Shown piece after piece: positions 59,843-64,000 of a stretch of DNA of 64,000 nucleotides (position 1 is the first letter of the stretch; each line of letters begins with the position of its first letter). The DNA is from Methylomarinovum caldicuralii. GTDB lineage: Bacteria; Pseudomonadota; Gammaproteobacteria; Methylococcales; Methylothermaceae. The DNA is taken from NCBI RefSeq assembly GCF_033126985.1, contig NZ_AP024714.1, positions 1,116,001-1,180,000 on the forward strand. The letters run 5' to 3'. The notes under the pieces are model-generated. The model ran no database searches. It saw only the letters and a list, made by a program, of their open reading frames with translations, and was not told the origin of the DNA. The position numbers and the translations under genes were made by a program.

Positions 59843-60643
59843 ATGCGGGTTTGGGCGGTATCCAATCAGAAGGGAGGCGTCGGCAAGACCACCACCGTCG
59901 CCAATCTGGCCGGCCTGCTGGCCCGGGGCGGCGAGCGGGTGCTGGTGATCGACCTCGACCCCCACAGCTCCTTGAGCGTCTACTTCGGTTTCGATCCCGA
60001 GCAGGTGGAAAGCGGGGTTTACGACCTGTTCCGCGCAGCCATGCAGCGCCAGCCCCTTGCGCCCAAAAGCCGTATCCAGCCGACTCCGGTGGAGAATATC
60101 GACATCCTGCCCGCCGCTATGGCGCTGGCGACCATCGAACGCCAGGCCGGCGCGGTGGAGGGGCTGGGGCTGGTGATCCGGCGCGCCCTGGGCGAAATCG
60201 CGCCGGATTACGAGCGGGTGTTGATCGACAGTCCGCCGATGCTCGGGGTATTGATGGTCAACGCCCTGGCGGCCTGCGAGCGCCTGTTAATTCCGGTCAT
60301 CGCCGATTTTCTCTCCCTGGGCGGGCTGGAGCGGATGCTGCGAACCCTGGCGATGATCGACCGCTCGCGCCGCCAGCCGTTGCCCTATCTGATCGTGCCC
60401 ACCCTCTACGACCGCCGGCCGCGGATTTCCGCCGACACCCTCAGGGTGCTGGAGGATCGTTACGGCGAGCACCTCTGGCCCAGCGTCATCCCCCAGGACA
60501 CCAAGGTGCGTGAAGCCAGCCGGGCCCATCTGCCGTTGTGTCACTACCATCCCAGATCCCGGGCGGCACTCGCCTATGAAACCCTGCTGGATTACCTGCT
60601 CGAGCAGGAAGACCAGCCAACCCTTCAGGCGGCATCGGCATGA
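59843..60643 (+). CDS. parC: ParA-like ATPase ParC, chemotaxis array placement
   Basis: The product is a ParA/MinD-type ATPase of 266 residues with the Walker A SNQKGGVGKTTTVANLAGLL at its start, LVIDLDPHSSLSVYFGF and a switch region VLIDSPPMLGVLMVNAL. In Vibrio the homologue encoded in the same position (between cheB/motor genes and cheW) is ParC, which forms a polar gradient and brings chemoreceptor arrays to the pole together with ParP. That role is transferred by synteny. It should not be confused with topoisomerase IV subunit ParC. ATG 59843; the stop overlaps parP by four bases. Confidence 0.87.
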   Translation: MRVWAVSNQKGGVGKTTTVANLAGLLARGGERVLVIDLDPHSSLSVYFGFDPEQVESGVYDLFRAAMQRQPLAPKSRIQPTPVENIDILPAAMALATIERQAGAVEGLGLVIRRALGEIAPDYERVLIDSPPMLGVLMVNALAACERLLIPVIADFLSLGGLERMLRTLAMIDRSRRQPLPYLIVPTLYDRRPRISADTLRVLEDRYGEHLWPSVIPQDTKVREASRAHLPLCHYHPRSRAALAYETLLDYLLEQEDQPTLQAASA

Positions 60644-61263
60644 CGGATTCCCTGACCTCCCCCGACACGGAACTGCAGGCTTATCTGGAGGCGCTGTTGA
60701 CTCTGCCTCCGGAACCGGCGCAGCGCTCTCCGACACCGGAGCCGGTACGCTGCCCGCCTTCTGGGAAAAAGCCGGCTGCGGACGGTTTGGAGGCGTCTTC
60801 CGGCCCGCCGCTGCCGCCGGGCTGCCCGGACGGATTGGGGGCGCGGTTTCCGGTTCTGCGCTTCAGACTGGGAAATCTGCGTTTCGCCGCCCCGCTGGCC
60901 CATCTCCGCGGTGCCTGGGAGATCAACGCCGATGCCCTGCGGCCGTTGTCCGGCCCGGGCCTGGTGGGTGAGATGGCGCAGCTGGGCGAAGACTGGATCG
61001 TGCTGGACACCGCCGCCCTGATCGTTTCCGGAGGCAGGCTGGAGGTGGATTACCGCTGGGCTCTGCCCACCGCACTGGGGACGTTCGCGCTTGCCTGCGA
61101 GGCGGTGGAGCGGGAAATCGACGTGGCGGCGTCCCAGGTCCGCTGGCGTGAGGATCAAAGCCGCCGTCCCTGGTTGTTGGGCATGGTGGGCGGAACGGAA
61201 AAATGTCCTTTGCTCGATATCGAAATCCTGGTGGCCGACTGGCAGGCCCGGTCGCAGAAATAA
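60640..61263 (+). CDS. parP: ParP-like CheW-domain protein
   Basis: The 207-residue protein has a Pro/Thr-rich disordered N-terminus (about 1-65) and a C-terminal CheW-like (AIF) domain from about residue 68 (RFPVLRFRLGNLRFAAPLAH) to LLDIEILVADWQ. In Vibrio, ParP joins ParC to the arrays by binding CheA and receptor signalling tips. The gene lies between parC and cheW, in the Vibrio order. It is distinct from the true CheW at 61282. The function is by synteny and domain, not direct evidence. Confidence 0.85.
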   Translation: MTDSLTSPDTELQAYLEALLTLPPEPAQRSPTPEPVRCPPSGKKPAADGLEASSGPPLPPGCPDGLGARFPVLRFRLGNLRFAAPLAHLRGAWEINADALRPLSGPGLVGEMAQLGEDWIVLDTAALIVSGGRLEVDYRWALPTALGTFALACEAVEREIDVAASQVRWREDQSRRPWLLGMVGGTEKCPLLDIEILVADWQARSQK

Positions 61264-61281
61264 TGTTTTGGAGGAATGCAT

Positions 61282-61758
61282 ATGGCGGAAGCAGCGAAAA
61301 AACTGAAAGATGAACTGATTCAATGGGTGACCTTCCGGCTCGGGGAGGAAACCTACGGCATCAACGTGATGCAGGTGCAGGAGGTGCTCCGGGTCAGCGA
61401 GATCGCGCCTGTTCCCGGCGCGCCGGACTACGTCATCGGCATCATCAACCTGCGCGGCAACGTGGTCACCGTCATCGACACCCGGGCGCGCTTTGGCCTG
61501 CCGTCGAAGGAACCGGACGACCTGTCCCGGATCGTCATCATTGAATCCAACAATCAGGTGATCGGCATTCTGGTGGACAGCGTCGCCGAGGTGGTCGAGC
61601 TGCGCGGCGACGAGATCGAGGTGGCCCCCAACATGGGCAACGAGGAGAGTGCCCGCTACATCCAGGGGGTGAGCAGCCGCAAGGGCGAGTTGCTGATTCT
61701 GGTGGACCTCAACAAGCTGTTGACCGAGGAGGAAATGGCCGAAGTCGGAGGGCTGTGA
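61282..61758 (+). CDS. cheW: Chemotaxis coupling protein CheW
   Basis: CheW links receptors to CheA in the array. The 158-residue protein has the standard CheW fold: WVTFRLGEETYGINVMQVQE, PGAPDYVIGIINLRGNVVTV, DTRARFGLP and GILVDSVAEVVELRGDEIE, ending in LLILVDLNKLLTEEE. I chose ATG 61282 rather than ATG 61276 because GGAGG (61270-61274) is seven bases before the former and one before the latter. A DUF2802 gene follows, as in Pseudomonas and Vibrio. Confidence 0.96.
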   Translation: MAEAAKKLKDELIQWVTFRLGEETYGINVMQVQEVLRVSEIAPVPGAPDYVIGIINLRGNVVTVIDTRARFGLPSKEPDDLSRIVIIESNNQVIGILVDSVAEVVELRGDEIEVAPNMGNEESARYIQGVSSRKGELLILVDLNKLLTEEEMAEVGGL

Positions 61759-61830
61759 CCACCGCCGGCTTGATGGAGAACGGATGGCGCGCGACAATGA
61801 ATGCTTTGTTTTCCACGCCTACGTTTGCCG

Positions 61831-62253
61831 ATGTTCGGGTTGTCGCCGCCGTTTGTCCTGTTGATCGCCGTTTTGCTGGCGGTCGTCCTTGTCGAGGCGA
61901 TCCTTGTGGCCTGGTTGTGGCGGCGGCACTGGCGGCTGGAGCAGTCTCTGCGCGAGTGGGAGGCAAGGCAGCGCCGGCAGCATCAGGATATCGCCGGGCT
62001 GTGTGCCGCAGGTCTGCAGGTCGATGCCCGTCTGGCCCGTTTGGAACGGATGCTGGCGGAAACCCGCGAATGGCTGCAGGCCGCCGGTCCGGCGGAGGGA
62101 ACCGGCGGGGCGGTCGCCTATCAGACCGCGATTGAGCGGATCCGGGAAGGGGCCGGCGTTGAGGAACTGGTGAGCGAGTGCGGTTTCACCCGCGAGGAGG
62201 CCAACCTGCTGATCCGCCTGCACCGCGACGAAACCGGCGCCGGTTTCTCCTGA
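61831..62253 (+). CDS. DUF2802 membrane-anchored protein
   Basis: The 140-residue protein has an N-terminal membrane helix (PPFVLLIAVLLAVVLVEAIL, about 6-25), a basic patch, a coiled coil (about 40-90, EARQRRQHQDIAGL...) and a C-terminal helical module, YQTAIERIREGAGVEELVSE followed by CGFTREEANLLIRLHRD, that marks DUF2802. The tail resembles a DNA- or protein-binding helix-turn-helix. Genes of this family follow cheW in many polar flagellates but have no settled role. ATG 61831 opens the hydrophobic helix; an in-frame ATG at 61801 would add ten residues. Confidence 0.85.
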   Translation: MFGLSPPFVLLIAVLLAVVLVEAILVAWLWRRHWRLEQSLREWEARQRRQHQDIAGLCAAGLQVDARLARLERMLAETREWLQAAGPAEGTGGAVAYQTAIERIREGAGVEELVSECGFTREEANLLIRLHRDETGAGFS

Positions 62254-62261
62254 CGCCCGCC

Positions 62262-62558
62262 TCAGTCCGCCTCCGGGCCTGACTTGCCGCTGAGCCAGTA
62301 AGCGAAGGCGATCACCTCGGCGACGGCCACGTACAGCTCCCTTGGAATCTCCTCGCCTAGCGGCACCCGCGATAAGACCTTGGCCAGCTGTGGATCGTGG
62401 TGCACTGGCACCTGGTGGTCTTCCCCGGTGGCGATGATGCGCCCGGCGGTTTCCCCGTGGCCTTTGGCGACGATGCGGGGAGCCGAGGTGCCGTCGTATT
62501 TGAGGGCCACGGCCAAGTCCGGCGGATTGACGGTCGTGGTGTCGGGTTTGCGGCTCAT
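62262..62558 (-). CDS. FlhB-like C-terminal-domain protein without the NPTH site
   Basis: The 98-residue cytoplasmic protein matches the C-terminal domain of FlhB (VNPPDLAVALKYDGTSAPRI, VPVHHDPQLAKVLSRVPLGE, ELYVAVAEVIAFAYWLSG). FlhB cleaves itself at NPTH; here the site reads NPPD, so cleavage is not expected. Such stand-alone FlhB-like proteins lie next to fliK in many bacteria, and in some they can partly replace the FlhB C-terminal fragment. The ATG overlaps the fliK stop by four bases (ATGA), so both are co-translated. The full FlhB is encoded at 47624. Confidence 0.88.
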   Translation of the reverse strand: MSRKPDTTTVNPPDLAVALKYDGTSAPRIVAKGHGETAGRIIATGEDHQVPVHHDPQLAKVLSRVPLGEEIPRELYVAVAEVIAFAYWLSGKSGPEAD

Positions 62559-63703
62559 GCTTCCTCGTTCAGCAAGGGTCCTGCGGCGGCCGGTTCCGGG
62601 GTCGGGGGCGGCAGCGGCCGTTCCGTCACCTGCAAGCGGGCCGGCGTCAGCCCCGCCAGGGACAGGCGTCGTTCCAGTTGTTCCAGATGCTGCGCGAACA
62701 GGCGCCGGGTGTCCGGCCGCTCCCCCCAGAAGTAACTGCTGATCTGCCGCCCGCTCAGGACGATGCGGGCCCGGATCGTGCCCAGGGATGCCGGCTGCAG
62801 TTCCAGGTCCACCGACCACAGCGGCCGGGAAGCTTCCGCATCAGCGCCGTTTCTTTCCTGTTCCCTTTTGATGACCAGGGTCAGCACCTCCAGGCTTTGG
62901 TCATCGTGATAGGGGATCTCTAGATGCCAGACGGTTTCGGGGCGGTCCGGTTGCGGCAGTGAGGCCAGCTGGTCGACGGTGATCCGGGCCAGCGCCGCGG
63001 TGACTTTCCGGCTCAGGGAATCGAGCAGGGTTTCCAGCGTCCGGGAGTGGGCCTCCCTTGACGGGAGTGTATCGGATGGGGAGGATGCGTGCTCTGGAGA
63101 CGGATGCAGCGGCAGGGCTGGGCGCTCGCGAAGGGCGTCCGCCAATTGCCGGAGCTGGTGTTTGAGATCCGGCGGCCGGGAGGCGGCGGACGCCTCCGCC
63201 GGGATATCGGCAAACAGCCCGCTGCGGCGGACGGCCTGGCGCAGACGGTCGGGGGAAACCAGCTCGGTCTGCCGTGGCAGTGCCTGCCGCAATTGTTCGA
63301 GCTGACGGCGTACCGGTTCGGGTATTCGGGGGTCGCCGGCCAGTTGCAGCAGGGCCGGCAGGCTCTGGGTCAGCGGCTGTTGCTGCGGCAGGACATTGCG
63401 GAGCAGTTGGGCGGGGGCGTCGCCACTGGAAGCCGGTTGCAGCACCCGCAGCTGGGGTTGCGGGCCGCCCTGGACGACCTCCAGCCGGACCTGTCCCCCG
63501 GCGGGCAGGGAAACCTGCGTGTCGGCGATCACCCGGCTGCCGAGCATTTCCAGCATCACCTGGTTGGGACCGGTCTGGGCCAGCACCCGGGCCTGGATGC
63601 GCTGTCCCGGCTGCAATACCTGCAACGGGGGAACCGGTTGGGAAGGGGCGCTGCTGCGCCCGAGCACCGGAATCAGCGCTTGCAGGGCCCGGCGGATTTC
63701 CAT
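62555..63703 (-). CDS. fliK: Flagellar hook-length control protein FliK
   Basis: FliK acts as a secreted ruler for hook length and triggers the FlhB substrate switch. The 382-residue protein has an N-terminal region with an OB-like segment (QPGQRIQARVLAQTGPNQVM...), a Gln/Pro/Leu-rich middle and a conserved C-terminal hook-control domain (about 250-355) with WHLEIPYHDDQSLEVLTLVI, LGTIRARIVLSGRQISSYFW and HLEQLERRLSLAGL. The C-terminal domain is FliK-type; the N-terminal half is divergent, as is usual. It is paired with the FlhB-like gene downstream, and both diverge in direction from the cheW operon. Confidence 0.85.
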   Translation of the reverse strand: MEIRRALQALIPVLGRSSAPSQPVPPLQVLQPGQRIQARVLAQTGPNQVMLEMLGSRVIADTQVSLPAGGQVRLEVVQGGPQPQLRVLQPASSGDAPAQLLRNVLPQQQPLTQSLPALLQLAGDPRIPEPVRRQLEQLRQALPRQTELVSPDRLRQAVRRSGLFADIPAEASAASRPPDLKHQLRQLADALRERPALPLHPSPEHASSPSDTLPSREAHSRTLETLLDSLSRKVTAALARITVDQLASLPQPDRPETVWHLEIPYHDDQSLEVLTLVIKREQERNGADAEASRPLWSVDLELQPASLGTIRARIVLSGRQISSYFWGERPDTRRLFAQHLEQLERRLSLAGLTPARLQVTERPLPPPTPEPAAAGPLLNEEA

Positions 63704-63705
63704 GT

Positions 63706-64000
63706 TCAGAAGGCCAGCATCTTCTGAATCTGCCAGATTTCCTCCCGCGCGGTTTCCAGCACGTTCATGCTGGTGTCGGCGTCCAGCCGTCCGGCGAGCA
63801 GTTTGCGGTAGGCGGGCACGGTGTCGATCCGGGGAACCTGGCGGATCTCCGGGGAACCGATGAAACTGTGCAGCTGCGACACCAGGACGATGTCGAGATA
63901 GTCCGGTTCCGGGCCTGCGTCGTGGAACCAGTCCTCGGCTTTGCGGGCGATGACGGCGAAGTCCTCGGGGAAGTCCCAGCGCCGCATGATGGCCGCCCCC
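63706..64000 (-). CDS. HDOD-domain protein, C-terminal part (5' end outside the window)
   Basis: Coding sequence continues past the window edge in frame (GAAIMRRWDFPEDFAVIARK), so the methionine at 63987 is internal rather than a start. The visible 98 residues match the C-terminal end of HDOD (HD-related output) proteins: LLRRW-like segment, then a helical region, LDIVLVSQLHSFIGSPEIRQ, and a final AREEIWQIQKMLAF. HDOD proteins are signalling proteins without the catalytic HD residues. It ends two bases before fliK starts and would be the upstream gene of that leftward operon. Confidence 0.7.
   Translation of the reverse strand, partial: GAAIMRRWDFPEDFAVIARKAEDWFHDAGPEPDYLDIVLVSQLHSFIGSPEIRQVPRIDTVPAYRKLLAGRLDADTSMNVLETAREEIWQIQKMLAF

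Overview
The window is a GC-rich, gene-dense stretch of a gammaproteobacterial chromosome. Hopanoid genes, a eukaryote-like squalene synthase, the gyrA-to-ihfB supraoperon, the leuCDB-asd-fimV block and a polar-flagellum/chemotaxis cluster together suggest a hopanoid-making, polarly flagellated bacterium. A methanotroph-like member of the Methylococcales is my best guess. That is inference: no methane-oxidation gene and no rRNA is present to test it.

Layout. 1-5480: hopanoid lipid genes in two divergent units (squalene synthase and squalene-hopene cyclase leftward; hpnH and hpnB rightward), separated by a complete ISAs1-family insertion sequence. 5482-7966: dxs-apt (isoprenoid precursor synthesis and adenine salvage). 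7971-13920: small membrane proteins, a helical protein paired with an ABC1/UbiB kinase, a broken DUF505-like gene and a Bax-inhibitor-1 (YccA) protein. 14011-15263: a second, inverted ISAs1 copy with a frameshifted transposase. 15278-17990: SRP RNA (ffs), dnaX, ybaB and recR. 18001-21269: rsgA and a Ste24 protease leftward; oligoribonuclease and a HicBA toxin-antitoxin pair rightward. 21277-34577: gyrA-serC-serA-pheA-hisC-tyrA-aroA-cmk-rpsA-ihfB-serS. 34733-42279: adk, leuCDB, asd and fimV. 42293-64000: an orphan receiver-Hpt protein, then fliLMNOPQR-flhBAFG-fliA-cheYZAB-motor genes-parC-parP-cheW-DUF2802, then a leftward group (flhB-like, fliK, HDOD protein).

How the genes work together. Dxs feeds the isoprenoid pool, squalene synthase and the cyclase make the hopane skeleton, and HpnH extends it with adenosine. 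The supraoperon combines serine and aromatic amino-acid synthesis with DNA gyrase, CMP kinase, ribosomal protein S1 and IHF. The flagellar block encodes the export gate and C-ring, its polar placement factors (FlhF/FlhG), sigma-28, a full chemotaxis pathway and the ParC/ParP system that places chemoreceptor arrays at the pole. A -24/-12 (sigma-54) promoter stands before fliL.

The least explained structure is a family of three 102-104 bp palindromic elements (34582, 35403, 46709). They share a core of about 55 bp, but their outer arms differ in sequence while each stays self-complementary. One lies inside the flagellar operon between fliQ and fliR. Other points of note: both IS copies sit just upstream of an outward-facing -35 box; the DUF505-like gene has an in-frame stop and a break at an A AAA AAA slippery heptamer; and the CheA linker carries two motifs that resemble the CheY-binding ends of FliM and CheZ.
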